From contig OY776124.1 of NCBI GenBank assembly GCA_963675135.1, forward strand, positions 3,827,001-3,891,000: a stretch of DNA of 64,000 nucleotides. Direction: 5' to 3'. Below the pieces are notes generated by a model. The model was not told where the DNA came from. It saw only the letters and a program-made list of their open reading frames with translations, and did no database searches. Below, piece after piece: positions 11,500 to 22,524 of the stretch. This stretch comes from Galeopsis tetrahit (Eukaryota; Streptophyta; Magnoliopsida; Lamiales; Lamiaceae). The position numbers and the translations under genes were made by a program. Position 1 is the stretch's first letter; each line of letters starts with the position of its first letter.

Positions 11500-12053
11500 C
11501 TTCGTTCCTTAAAAAATTTTATACATTTCTTTTTTTATATGTTCCAGTACAAAGTTTATATTTACTTATTTGATAAAATATGTTATCTCTCGTTACTTTT
11601 TTTTTTAGAAATGACAAAACTTTATTAGTGGGTATAAAAAATACCCAACATAAAAAAACAAACACAATACATTAAAACTGCAAATCACACCTCTAACTCA
11701 CACACGAGAATGATTCCCTATTCCAATCCTGAAAAGAATATGTCTTGAACTAAACATTGATTTCGCTTTCAACCAGCTTAAAGAAGATAATTTGATGTTA
11801 TCCACTATTTTTTCCTCGCCAAAATTCAAACCTCTTAACATCACATTATTCATGTCAAATCAAATATTCCAAATCGTTCTATGCCACACCAAACTCCATG
11901 ACATTTTTTTCACTCATATTTCTGTATATTTAATTTATTTATTTTTTTGCTACATTTTTTTATCTCAACTATTCACTACACGTTTAATATTACATTCTTT
12001 AATCTTTATATGAAAAGTAAATGTAAACTTATCTAAGAAACGAATGAATGAAG
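11500..12053. mobile_element. Stowaway-like MITE
   Basis: The left end reads TA|CTTCGTTCCTTA and the right end, on the complementary strand, TA|CTTCATTCATTCGTTTCTTA. Both are bounded by TA, the Tc1/mariner target duplication. The imperfect terminal repeats continue inward for about 30 bases (TTTTATACATTT against TAAGTTTACATTT). The interior is AT-rich; the 73-codon ORF in it looks spurious. Confidence 0.6.
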
Positions 12054-12076
12054 TATTTATTAATTAAACTAATTGA

Positions 12077-12195
12077 GGGCGTGTTTTGAAACTCTACAAA
12101 CTGCTTCCAGAATCACTTTTTTTCAAAAGCTTGTGAGAGGGAGCTTTAAAAATAAGTGATTCTAGAAGCAGTTTGTAGAGTTTCAAAACACGCCC
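12077..12195. mobile_element. Tourist-like foldback MITE, copy 1
   Basis: GGGCGTGTTTTGAAACTC at the left is mirrored by GAGTTTCAAAACACGCCC at the right, and pairing continues for about 40 bases. A 3-base target duplication TGA flanks it (12074-12076 and 12196-12198). The related copy at 14702-14824 is flanked by TAA. Three-base duplications and GGG ends fit PIF/Harbinger (Tourist) elements. Confidence 0.8.
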
Positions 12196-12246
12196 TGAGT
12201 TACATTTCAAAATCAGATTCTGGGAATGCATTCCTCAATACCCTAA

Positions 12247-12804
12247 GGGCATGTTTGTTTTAGGATGGGAAATTCGGATTTGGGATTTCGAAACTCCACC
12301 CCCGTTACAGTTTTGGATTTTGATTCAGAATTTCAAAATCCTACCCTATAAACCCTATAAAACTCAACCCTATAAATAACTACAAACCCTATATAAATAA
12401 CTATAAAACCTATAACCCTATTCTATAAAGTTAAATCATACCCTACATAAATTCCAAAACAAACACAAAACATAAAAAACATTAGGAGGGCATGTTTGTT
12501 TTGGGATTTTGAGGATTTTGAAATCCGAATTTCAAAATCTAGTGGATTTTAAAATTCTAATGTTTTTTATGTTTTGTGTTTGTTTTGGAATTTATGTAGG
12601 ATATGATTTAACTTTATAGAATAGGGTTATAGGTTTTATAGGTATTTATATAGGGTTTGTAGGTATTTATAGGGTTGACTTTTATAGAGTTTATATGTAT
12701 TTATAGGGTGAGATTTTGAAATCCTGAATCAAAATCCCAAACTGTAACGGGGTGGAGTTTCGAAATCCCAAATCCGGATTTCCCATCCCAAAACAAACAT
12801 GCCC
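12247..12804. mobile_element. Large foldback MITE with GGGCATGTTTGTTTT ends
   Basis: The left arm (12247 to about 12485) is nearly the reverse complement of the right arm (about 12560 to 12804). Shared marks are the ends GGGCATGTTTG/CAAACATGCCC, ACCCCGTTACAG against CTGTAACGGGGT, and runs of CCCTATAAA against TTTATAGGG. The loop holds a second internal GGGCATGTTTGTTTTGGG at about 12489. Flanks are TAA and TTA, one mismatch for a 3-base duplication. The same terminal sequence bounds the element at 23741-24696, which has a clean 3-base duplication. Confidence 0.82.
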
Positions 12805-12807
12805 TTA

Positions 12808-13231
12808 GGGGAATGTTTATAATTACTTGCTACACTCATACACTTGCAACTCGGATGAAAAATGGAATTCCAAATTAAGAATCAAACAAAGTATATATAT
12901 AAGTTTACTTTTATAATATAATACTTTATCTAAATTCATTATGCTCGTTTTTTTTCAGACAAGAGTTTAAATGTATATTGATTAGTTTGTATATAAAGGA
13001 ACTTAGCTATAATCCTTCGTGGGGAATGTTTATAATTACTTGCTACACTCATACACTTGCCAACTCGGATGAAAAATGGAATTCCAAATTAAGAATCAAA
13101 CAAAGTATATATATAAGTTTACAAAGTATATATATAAGTTTACTTTTATAATATAATACTTCATCTAAATTCATTATGCTCGTTTTTTTCAGACAAGAGT
13201 TTAAATGTATATTGATTAGTTTGTATATAAA
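12808..13231. repeat. Direct duplication, 213-bp offset, of a Stowaway-related segment
   Basis: GGGGAATGTTTATAATTACT begins both copies, at 12808 and 13021, and they stay alike to about 12996 and 13231. The second copy has a further 20-base internal duplication of AAGTATATATATAAGTTTAC. The 3' half (ATTGATTAGTTTGTATATA) and the following bases to about 13330 resemble the interior of the Stowaway element at 23930. From 13332 to 13820 I see only AT-rich sequence and short ACACCCC/GGGGTGT inverted segments (13590-13615, 14535-14575). Confidence 0.8.
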
Positions 13232-13820
13232 ATAGATAAGTTGGGAACATGATAGAGTATTGTTGGATCCACTTATAAATATGAAAATTTAAATAAATAA
13301 ATGATGGTTAGAGGGTAGAGATAAAATAGTCGGTTCGCTTTTTCTATTCCACTTTTCGCGTTCCATTGATATTCCACTCTACTGGTTTTTTAACACGTGT
13401 CGCCTCCGATATTATAGATCGTTATAGATCGAGCGTCAATTATTTTTTAATATGACACATGCCAATCATCCATATAGTGAAATAAAATGTGGAACACCAA
13501 AATTGGAACAAATGATCTCGTTCGTTAAAATAGTGTGAATATAGTAATTTTAAAAAAATAATGAGAATAATAAAGTGGGTACCACTACTAACACCCCAAA
13601 ACATGTTATACACACCCCATCATTTTAAAAATAAAAATAGATAATTGTAAAATGACTAAGTAACCCTTATACAAATTAAAAAAAAATTGAAAAAAAATTG
13701 AAAAAAAAATAATTTAAATAAATCAAATATTTTTTTAAAAATAATCTGAAAAAAATGTCAAATTTGTCGTATTTATTAATGTTTGTCGGACTTCTTTTTA
13801 TTGGTTGTGGTTCAAAGTTT

Positions 13821-14482
13821 GGGGGTATTCAATTCAAATTTTAAAAAGTCTTTAAAAATTTTGAGGTATTCAATACGGATTTTAATATTTTTTTAAAAAT
13901 CTTTAGGTATTCAACATATAAATAAATTTGGATTTTAATACTCTATGAATTTGGTTGGATTCTACTCAAAAAAATATAAATAAATTTCACTATCCAAAAT
14001 CTCTTCTAAAAACCAGAGATTTCAACGGATTCTCTCAGAGAACTCTAGTAAAGATGACAATATTAACCCGACCGGTCGAATCCGCTTCGTATTGATAATG
14101 TGTCGGGTCTGAATCTTATGCTCGACCCGCGGGACCCCGAATTAATATAGGAGTATAAACTTTATATATATATATTGATAAAATATATACTTTATATAAT
14201 ATATATATATAATATTAATTTTAAAAAAAATACTTGACATTAAAAAAAAAACTAATCGCATCAATATCAAAGTTTATGAAAATCTATGTAAATCAATAAA
14301 AAAATATATTCCACAACCCTATTAAGTTTATGAAAATCTATGTAAATTAATAAAAAAATATATTCCACAATCCTATGAAGTCTATGAAAATCCATATAAA
14401 TCAATAAAAAAACAGACTCTGCATATACTGTACTTTTTAAAATCCTAAAAAATCCAATAGAATCCAAATTGAATAAACCCCC
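13821..14482. mobile_element. MITE with GGGGGTATTCAATT ends
   Basis: The left end GGGGGTATTCAATTCAAATT pairs with the right end AATCCAAATTGAATAAACCCCC with small mismatches. TTT flanks both sides, a possible 3-base duplication. The inside contains short repeats of AGGTATTCAA near the left arm and a three-copy 54-base tandem repeat near the right arm. The ends suggest PIF/Harbinger affinity, with modest certainty. Confidence 0.68.
14270..14431. repeat. Three 54-bp tandem copies
   Basis: Copies start at 14270, 14324 and 14378, each beginning AAGTYTATGAAAATC. Because 54 is a multiple of three, a 66-codon repetitive ORF appears on the minus strand, but it has no recognisable protein features and lies inside a MITE. 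Confidence 0.88.
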
Positions 14483-14701
14483 TTTTATTGTTAATTTTAT
14501 TAGTTATGAGGGTTGAAGGGTAAATAGGAAATAATTGGGGTGTGTATAGTAACATTTTAAGGGGTGTGTATAGTAATAAAAAATGTACTTTTTATTTACC
14601 CAATAAAACAGAATAATAAAATAATAAAATATAGCCGTTAGAAAGAGGGGAAGTGGGAGTAGAAAGAAATGAGGGTTTCTAAAAGAAATGAGGGTTTCTA
14701 A

Positions 14702-14824
14702 GGGCGTGTTTTGAAACTTTACAAACTGCTTTCAGAATCACTTTTTTTCAAAAGTTTGTGAGAGGGAGGGAGCTTTAAAAATAAGTGATTTTAGAAGCAG
14801 TTTGTAGAGTTTCAAAACATGCCC
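14702..14824. mobile_element. Tourist-like foldback MITE, copy 2
   Basis: Same family as 12077-12195: GGGCGTGTTTTGAAAC at the left, GTTTCAAAACATGCCC at the right, about 40 paired bases on each side and a small loop containing TTTGTGAGAGGGAG. A TAA target duplication flanks it at 14699-14701 and 14825-14827. Confidence 0.84.
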
Positions 14825-14917
14825 TAAGGAATCAAGACAATAGTTTGGCCTAGAAAAGCATCTGCAATTTCCTTCATTTTGGTTAAATTGCTTGCTTGAC
14901 CTGAATCATAGGCTTAT

Positions 14918-15060
14918 GTACTTCATGTCGCTCTCTGAAGACCGATGAGACACGTCGAAAACGGTGTTTTGAGGATTCATGGCGGCGTTGCCGATGAGCG
15001 CTCGGTGTCGACGAAGGCAATGTAGTAGGAGGGCCTTGATCATTGGGGATGAACACAATA
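14918..15060 (-). pseudogene. HSP70 ATPase-domain fragment
   Basis: The minus strand encodes SYYIAFVDTER and then, after a 1-base-type frameshift, LIGNAAMNPQNTVFDV, followed by SSESDMKYIS. These match the N-terminal nucleotide-binding domain of the HSP70 chaperones (PSYVAFTDTERLIGDAAKN..., MNPxNTVFD). A few residues between NAA and MNP and the segment after VFD are missing, so this is a short internally deleted remnant. No start, promoter or other HSP70 exon is visible around it. Confidence 0.75.
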
Positions 15061-16197
15061 ATATATAAAAAAAATTATAAAATCTAATAAAAATATGGCG
15101 AGAAGATAAGTGCTTAAATAGGTACAATCATGATCTAGAAGATTTTAAGAAAGTGTAAAATCTGAAACATAAAATATTTTGCAAATTTCATTAATGAAAA
15201 ACAACAACATATGACATGAGTATCGAGTGTTGGATTGACATAAAATATGAGGTTTAGAAGTTACTATGAAAAAAAAAACATTGTAAAACTTTATGGGAAA
15301 TTTTTTATTTTAGTTCAGTTTGACATAATTCAAAATAAATTCTTTAAGTTTCAACTTTACAAAATGTATCATTTACCTTTCAATTTTAATCTTTTTTACT
15401 TCAATTTTAATCCTCTATCTTTTTAAAGAATTAAAATTGTCAAAATGTCAATTAAAAGCTACAATTTTATAACCTTTTACCTTTGATCCTAAATCACCAT
15501 TTTACCCAATTAACAACAAAAATTCTGATTATTGATTTTAGTTTAAAATTAATTTCGGTTATGATTTTTAATTTAAGTGAAATTTTAATGAGTTTAAATG
15601 ATTAAATATTTTATTTTCACACATAATTATATGAAAATGGATTTTGCTTGTGGTGTAGTGCAATTTTTGGGAACATTTAAATTAAAGTTTACCAAATAAA
15701 GTGTACACAATGCACAATGCACAATGCAGAGAATACAAAAAAATTACTGCATTATCTAGAACGCATAGGAACATAAAATTATCTTAGTATTACGTAATAA
15801 AAAAAATAATATTCTTAATAAAATTTATATAACATACAACGCTAGAATAGAATAAAGACGGCATGAGGAGAAAGTAATAATAAAAGACGATTCCTTAACA
15901 GAACAGAGAATAATTTTAAAAAATGGCACTATATAAATGGATCCTTATGAAATTAATCTTATGTTCATCTGAATTATTGTAAAATTAATATGGGTTACAA
16001 AAAAAAAAAACTGAATACAAAAAATTACACTATCTAACAAAATTAGAGAACGCAGAGATCATAAAATTATCTTAGTATTATTTAATAAAAAAAATGATAT
16101 GGTGTTGTTTGCTGAATTCAATCCCATGCCATGTAATTTATATAACATACAATGTTGTTGTTGGCCGAATTCAATCCTGTGACATGTAATTTATATA
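15061..16197. other. AT-rich intergenic stretch
   Basis: I see no gene. A segment containing GAATTCAATCC and CATGTAATTTATATA occurs twice in a row (about 16111-16150 and 16159-16197), and the second copy is the insertion point of the Mutator-type element that follows. The rest is AT-rich with A/T runs. Confidence 0.6.
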
Positions 16198-17220
16198 GGG
16201 TTGGTCTGTTATGCACTCGAGTGCAGTGGCGGATCCAGGATTTGAAATTCGGGGGTACGAAAAATATTAAGTTAAATACTGCTTCCTTCGTCTCCTACTT
16301 AATGACACATTCTACCATTGCTAATGTCTCATACTTAATGAAGCATGTACTATTTCACTTTTATCTCTCATAATACTAAATAAACAATTCATATCTAAAA
16401 ATTCAGTGCCCAAAAAGTATGGATCCTTAGGTAAATGATTGAGTTTCTTATGTTTAGTCTTTCTTTAATTGAATTAGATAAAAAAAATTATAATGTAGTA
16501 AATTAGTAAATATAATTAATTAATTCTACAATAAGTCTCCAATCGAACCATTCAAATTTCAAAGTTTCAAACCATTATCTATTTTAATTAAATTATTTTA
16601 CAATATGGTAGTAAATTAGTCATTATAATATAAACTCTAATTCATTACATATAACTTATAAACTTAAATATATTCATTTATAAATTAAAAATTATAATCA
16701 AATAAATAATAAGTTTGAATAAACATATTAAGTAAATAAAATACAGATTAAATAATATAGTGCGCTGGAGTAATAAATAGTTTGATTGGGCCTTGATTTG
16801 GGTCATTCTTTTTGCTGATTGCATGGCCTTTTAATTTGAGTTAGTTAGGAATAGATGCATGCTTGTAGTTGTAGGCGAAAAAAACTGAGCCAGTTTCTTA
16901 ATTTTGATACCTAAAATTTAAAAAAAAAAAAAAAAATCATTTTGGGGGTACAACTGTACCCCCATGTACCATGCTAGATCCGCCTCTGCTCGAGTGCATG
17001 TTGTGCATCCTAGTCCATGTTGCACTTTTCAGTTTTACTGACTTACACTTTTTGGTAAATGGTGTTGCACTTTTCAATTATTATACTAAAAATATTATTA
17101 TACAGTTTAATAATTGAAAAGTGCAACACCATTTACCAAAAAGTGTAAGTCAGTAAAACTGAAAAATGCAACATGGACTAGGGTGCACAACATGCACTCC
17201 AGTGCATACTAGACTTTACC
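16198..17220. mobile_element. Mutator-type foldback element
   Basis: With the hAT insertion removed, the two halves fold over more than 100 bases: the left half has CATGTTGCACTTTTCAGTTT and the right half its near-complement. Ends read GGGTTGGTC and, inverted, GGTAAAGTC. A 9-base duplication ATTTATATA flanks it (16189-16197 and 17221-17229), which is the Mutator superfamily target size. It encodes nothing and would need a transposase from elsewhere. Confidence 0.83.
16224..16988. mobile_element. Non-autonomous hAT element nested in the Mutator-type element
   Basis: Ends are CAGTGGCGGATCCAG at the left and, inverted, CAGAGGCGGATCTAG at the right. An exact 8-base duplication CTCGAGTG lies at 16216-16223 and 16989-16996. 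Eight-base duplications with CAG-type ends are diagnostic of hAT. Inside the ends, GGGGGTAC and GTACCCCC pair. The 765 bases have no transposase. The insertion splits the left arm of the Mutator-type hairpin, so the hAT element is younger. Confidence 0.9.
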
Positions 17221-17229
17221 ATTTATATA

Positions 17230-18274
17230 ACATACATGCCAGGGCTATAGTCAGAAATAATTTTAAAAATGACACCGTATAAATGGATTAAGGATTTAAA
17301 TTAACTTTTGATGAGAGTTTGACAATTTTAAAATAGAGAATTGTAAAATACAGAGTATATGAATTGGTATGAAAATCTCATAATCATTCAATTTCCTTGA
17401 TATATGGTTAGTACAATTTTAAATACATGTAAGGGTATGAATCTCAAAATCATCCGATCCCTAAATATTTCATCTACAGACTACAATATTCTAGAATTCA
17501 AGTAAAAAGAATGAAATAACACGTGAAAAATAGTTATGATGACGTCTTCCAAACGACTAAGTCTTGATTAGGAATCTGATCAAATTTCGTACGGCTGGTT
17601 AATAATAAATCATGGGAGCAAATCGTCGAACAAATAAATGAATTAAAGATTATTTAGAAAGTATTGAAGTAACTTGATATTGAGTATAATCTTAACCGTA
17701 ACAAAATAAGTTAAAGTTATAAACAATGATATAAATATATGAAATTACATAAAGACAAAATGACAGTAGAAAGAACATAAGGAATAATGAGATCTAAGAA
17801 TAATTAGAAAAAAAGAAGAAAAGAAGGGGTAAAAGATTAAATGTTGCATTAAAAAAAGAAAACGGTAAAAAATAGCCCACTCATCAAAATTCAGGATTGG
17901 TTGCATTAGTTGCATTAAAAAAAGAAAACGATAAATAATAACCCACTCATCAAAATTCAGGATTTCAAAATGAGAAAAGAAGAAACACGTAACAACATAT
18001 TGAAACTCACAAATAGATGGATGAAAGATACTCATTTTGGGAAGGAAGCCGAATAGGGTAAAGTAAACGGGGCAGATCCGTAGACCCATTTTCAAATCAA
18101 GATTTGAAATTTCAAAATTCAAATTAAAAAAATGTAGCCGTTTATAACCTTCCCCCTTCACCCATTTCCCCATTTTCACTACTCTCAAACAAGACACTCT
18201 CTCAGTGTCTCTCTCTCTCGAGATCTCTCTTAAACCCTAGTTCTCTCGAGATCTCTCTTAAACCCTAGTTCGCC
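17230..18274 (+). promoter_or_regulatory. Upstream region of the TOP2 pseudogene
   Basis: A 62-base segment with GCATTAAAAAAAGAAAACG is duplicated at 17843-17904 and 17909-17970. Just before the start codon a 28-base unit holding CTCGAGATCTCTC and AAACCCTAG is present twice; the AAACCCTAG telo-box motif is at 18232-18240 and 18260-18268. Telo-boxes are common in plant genes active in dividing cells, which would suit a topoisomerase II gene. A TCTC-rich leader (18200-18260) is typical of a plant 5' UTR. TTTATAAC near 18140 is a possible TATA box. The 150-codon minus-strand ORF here is not supported. Confidence 0.55.
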
Positions 18275-21200
18275 ATGGCCGGAGCCAAAAAAGTCCCCTT
18301 AACCGGCAGCAGCAATGCCAACATCCCACCAGAAACCACCGACGCCGCCGCCGCCGCTGCAGCCGGAAAGAAAACAATCGAACAAATGTATCAGAAAAAA
18401 ACACAGCTCGAACACATCCTCATCCGACCCGACACCTACATCGGATCCATTGAGAAACACACCCAAACCCTATGGGTGTACGAGAACGAGCAGATGGTCC
18501 AGAAATCAATCACCTATGTCCCCGGCCTGTACAAGATCTTCGACGAAATCCTCGTCAATGCTGCGGATAACAAGCAGAGGGACCCTAAAATGGACTCTGT
18601 GAAGGTGTCCATTGACGTCGAATCGAACTGCATAAGTGTGTATAATAATGGGGATGGTGTCCCTGTCGAGATCCATCAGGAGGAAGGGGTTTATGTTCCG
18701 GAGTTGATTTTCGGGCATTTGTTGACGAGTAGTAACTATGATGATAATGAGAAGAAGACGACAGTGTGGGAGGAATGGGTATGGGGCGAAACTAACGAAT
18801 ATATTCTCGACCGAGTTTGTGATTGAGACTGCGGATGGCAGGAGGCAGAAGAAGTACAAGCAGGTATTAATTTAATTAGATTTATCTTGAAGTTTGTCCA
18901 CGGTAGTTTAATTTCTGTTTTATTGGGGTTTTTTCTCTGAACAATGGCTTGTTCTTAGTGTTGAATGATTTATTGAAGGATTGTTGTTAGATTTATGGTG
19001 GCTTGATCATATCTTTATCATATCTTTATTGAAGGTCAGTGTCTAGTTGAGGAATATCTTTATCATATCTTGATAACTGGAGAATTATCTCTGCTCTTGG
19101 TCTAGATTTAGGGTTTCTGATATTATAGGTTGTTTTTCATTCGTAAGGATTATTTTAGATTCTTATAGTAAGGATCCTGAGTGTCAGCTTTATTAGTTGT
19201 TTTGAAGTGTCCTTGTTTTGTACGTTTCCATTTAAATTTACTCAATATCCAAATCAATCTATTTGTTCCATGCGTGATAGAAAATTGTGTTCTGTTGTTA
19301 TTTTATAAATGTATGAGATTATATTTCCAATATTCAGGTACTAATTCTCACGTGACCTGTTATTTTGAAGGTTTTTTCTAATAACATGGGAACAAGATCG
19401 GAGCCTATGATATATAAATGCAAAGCAAGTGAGAATTGGACTAAGATTACATTCAAACCAGATTTGGCAAAATTTAGCATGACTCATCTGGAGGATGATG
19501 TTGTTGCCTTAATGAAGAAGCGTGCAATTGATGTTGCTGTATGCCTTGGGAAAACAGTAAAGGTGGAATTGAACAGACAGCAATTTCATTTCAAATCATT
19601 TTCCAAGGTGCTTGCCTGTTCTGGATGTTTATGCTCTATCCTACTTGAGTTAGTTAACTAAGTTACATCAACTGCAATGCTGATTTTCTATTAACTTTCC
19701 AGATTTGAAGAGGAAGTACATCAAAGGTGGCAGATATGTATAAGTAGAAGTGAAGGCCAATTTCAACAGGTATACATGATTTTGGTTATTTAACTTTTTG
19801 TGGGATTATGTTTGTTTATAGTACCAATTATAATTCAAAACTGAAATATGGTAACCTGATCCGTTAAAGAAACTGTACATGGCTAATCTTCTAATATTGG
19901 CTTGAGCAGGTCAGCTTCGTAAATGGAATTTCAACAGTCAAGGGTGGGACTCATGTTGATTATGTAACTAGTAAGATAATAAGCCATCTTGTTAACGTCA
20001 TAAAAAACAAGAATAAGGGCAAAAAGTTTGACCTTAAGCCTCACACTGTGAAGAACCATTTGTGGGTATTTGTCAATGCCCTCATTGACAATCCTGCTTT
20101 TGACTCTCAAACAAAGGAGACCCTGACACTGCGTGCCACAAGTTTTGGTTCTAGTTGGGATTTCACTACAAAGTTCTTGGACAAAGGTTTGTAGTACTGA
20201 TGCATATTTTCTTTATCTATCCAAAGGCTTACATGGTTGTATATTTAAATCTAGAATTTTAACTTCATCCTTTTTTCCCCTATAGTGTCAAAGTCAGACA
20301 TCATGAAAAATATTGAGGAGTGGGCAGAATTCAAACAAAAGAAAGATCTTAAAAAAACGGATGGGGCAAAAAGCAAACGGATCTATGGATTAGCCAAGTT
20401 AGCTGATGCTAATGAGGCTGGAGGGAAGAATTCTGACAAATGTACATTGATTTTGACAGAAGGAGACTCAGCCAAGGCACTTGCTGTAAGTGTTTGAGCA
20501 TTTGATTTCTCTATTAAAATACTACTTTTTACATTTGACAAAATTTATGCTATGAATCTTATTCAGATTGCTGGACTTGCTGTTGTTGGGCGAGATCACT
20601 ATGGTGTGTTTCCTCTGAGAGGTAAATTGCTCAATGTACGTGAAGCAAGCCACACTCAGCTAATGCAGAATGCTGAAATTCAGCACATCAAGCAAATTCT
20701 AGGCCTCCAGCATGGAAAACAGTATGACAGTGTCAAGTCCCTACGATATGGACACTTGATGATAATGACTGATCAGGTTGCTTTCTTTAAAATACTTGTA
20801 TACTTTTCTTTTCATTCAGTTCATTGTTTCTCAACTCCAGCGAATTATTTATTCGTGTTTCGTTAAACTAATGCCAGACTTTTTCTATCTTCAGGATCAT
20901 GATGGTTCCCATATCAAGGGTCTGCTGATTAATTTCATCCATTCGTTCTGGCCATCGTTGCTGAAAGTTCCTACTTTTCTACTGGAGTTCATTACTCCTA
21001 TCGTAAAGGTTTTTAAAATACACACTTACTCTTGAATTAATGGATTATAGTCTGTTATTTCCTTTAATCTAAATGCGTGTCGCCTCTTCTGCAGGCTACT
21101 CATCGAGATGGGAGACAAAAACTATCTTTCTATACAATGCCTCAGTACGAATCATGGAAAGATACTTTACTGTTCTTTTAAAAGGAACAACTTTACCAAG

Positions 21201-22481
21201 GAAGCCAAAGTTACCCAATTCTCTGGTTATGTATCCGAACATTCAGCATACCATCATGGAGAGCAGAGTCTTGCTGGTACCATAATTGGTATGGCTCAAG
21301 ATTATGTAGGCAGCAACAACATAAATCTTCTATTACCAAATGGCCAGTTTGGTACACGAGGCCAGGTAACAAAACAATAAGATAATGTACTATCTTCACT
21401 TATTGGTTCTTTTTTTTTTGTTGTTGTCATCACTCATGGGCTTCTTATTCTCAGGGTGGAAAAGATCATGCCAGTGCTAGGTACATTTTCACAAATCTGG
21501 CTGATGTTACAAGAAATTTGTTTCATAAGGATGATGACATTCTTCTGAACTATTTAGATGAAGACGGCCAAAAAATAGAACCCAGTTGGTGAGTTTAATG
21601 ATTTATTTGGTTCATGCATGCATGATTTGCCTAGATGATTTGTGTTTTGACACATTTTCCTACAATAGGTATGTGCCAATCATTTGCCTAATTATAACCC
21701 ACTAGACGTTATTAAAAATGTCAGGCATTTGCTTAATGATGAACCAATGGAGCCCATGCATCCATGGTATAAAGGGTTCATAGGTTCAATTGAAAAAACT
21801 TCAATGAAGGAAACTGGTGTTACCTACACAGTCAGTGGTATCATAGAGGAAGTTGACGAGACGACTCTAAGGATAACAGAGCTTCCAATTCGAAGATGGG
21901 CTCAAGATTATAAGGAGTTTTTAGAGTCTGTCGGGCTGAGAATGACAAGAGCAAGGATCCGTTCATCGAGGTACATTACTGTTTACTTGTATTAATTTAC
22001 ACGGGGATTGAAATCTTTGATAGAAATCTCATAGATATCTTTTTATCCAGGGTTGCCGGGATAACAGTGGTGGTGAAATTGTGCATTTCATTGTGTGTGT
22101 CGCCTGAACAACTTTTGGCTGCAAAGGCAGATGGTTTGATGAAGAAATTTAAGCTAACTACTTCTATAAGCACAACTAACATGCATCTATTTGACTCAAC
22201 TGGTGTCATAAAGAAATACGATACCCCTGAACAGAGTATGTAACAGTAAACTGAAAAAAATTCAATTTACCCTTTGGGCTTGGTAGATATACTGATTCAT
22301 TCTTTTCTATGCAGTTCTTGAGGAATTCTTTCATGAGTATTATGACAAAAGAAAGGTAAGTTTTTGATTCTGTTTAAGACAATGTTTCACGTTTTTTTTT
22401 AACATATGAATTTCTCATTGTAAGCAATGAATTTCTCATTGCAGAGAGCTCTGTTGGCCAACAAGGAGAATGAAATGTTAA
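18275..22481 (+). pseudogene. TOP2: DNA topoisomerase II, degraded and 3'-truncated
   Basis: Topoisomerase II passes one DNA duplex through another in the nucleus. Exons I can place: 18275-18863, 19371-19607, 19703-19769, 19910-20186, 20286-20485, 20567-20776, 20895-21008, 21095-21365, 21455-21588, about 21670-21970, 22051-22235, 22315-22355 and 22445-22481. Landmarks are the ATPase start (LEHILIRPDTYIGSIE), TOPRIM EGDSA (20450-20475) and DHDGSHIKG (20895-), and the active-site Tyr segment ASARYIFT (21470-21495). Breaks: one extra base near 18764 destroys the GHKL ATP-binding loop frame; exon 3 lacks its first part; about 140 codons are missing inside 21095-21365 after YESWKD; a deletion and frameshift follow PSWYVPII near 21680; another shift is near 21935. 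The gene is cut at 22481 and the C-terminal third is absent. Family lengths are about 1450 residues. Confidence 0.95.
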
Positions 22482-22524
22482 CCGAATGCAACCTAAAGTT
22501 ACCTCCGGCTTAGCCTGCTACCAA
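22482..22524 (+). mobile_element. 43-bp remnant of the 28-kb foldback element at a gene-gene junction
   Basis: ACCGAATGCAACCTAAAG through CCTGCTACC matches one arm of the foldback elements at 28219, 31118, 33298, 35866 and 38740, differing at one base (GGCTTAG for GACTTAG). It lies exactly between the last TOP2 codons and the first FBL15 codons, and supplies an in-frame stop (TAG) after LKLPPA. Confidence 0.85.

Noticed and set aside
17745..18197. 150-codon minus-strand ORF upstream of TOP2
   Set aside because: It covers the duplicated promoter segment and is Phe/Leu-rich low-complexity sequence.
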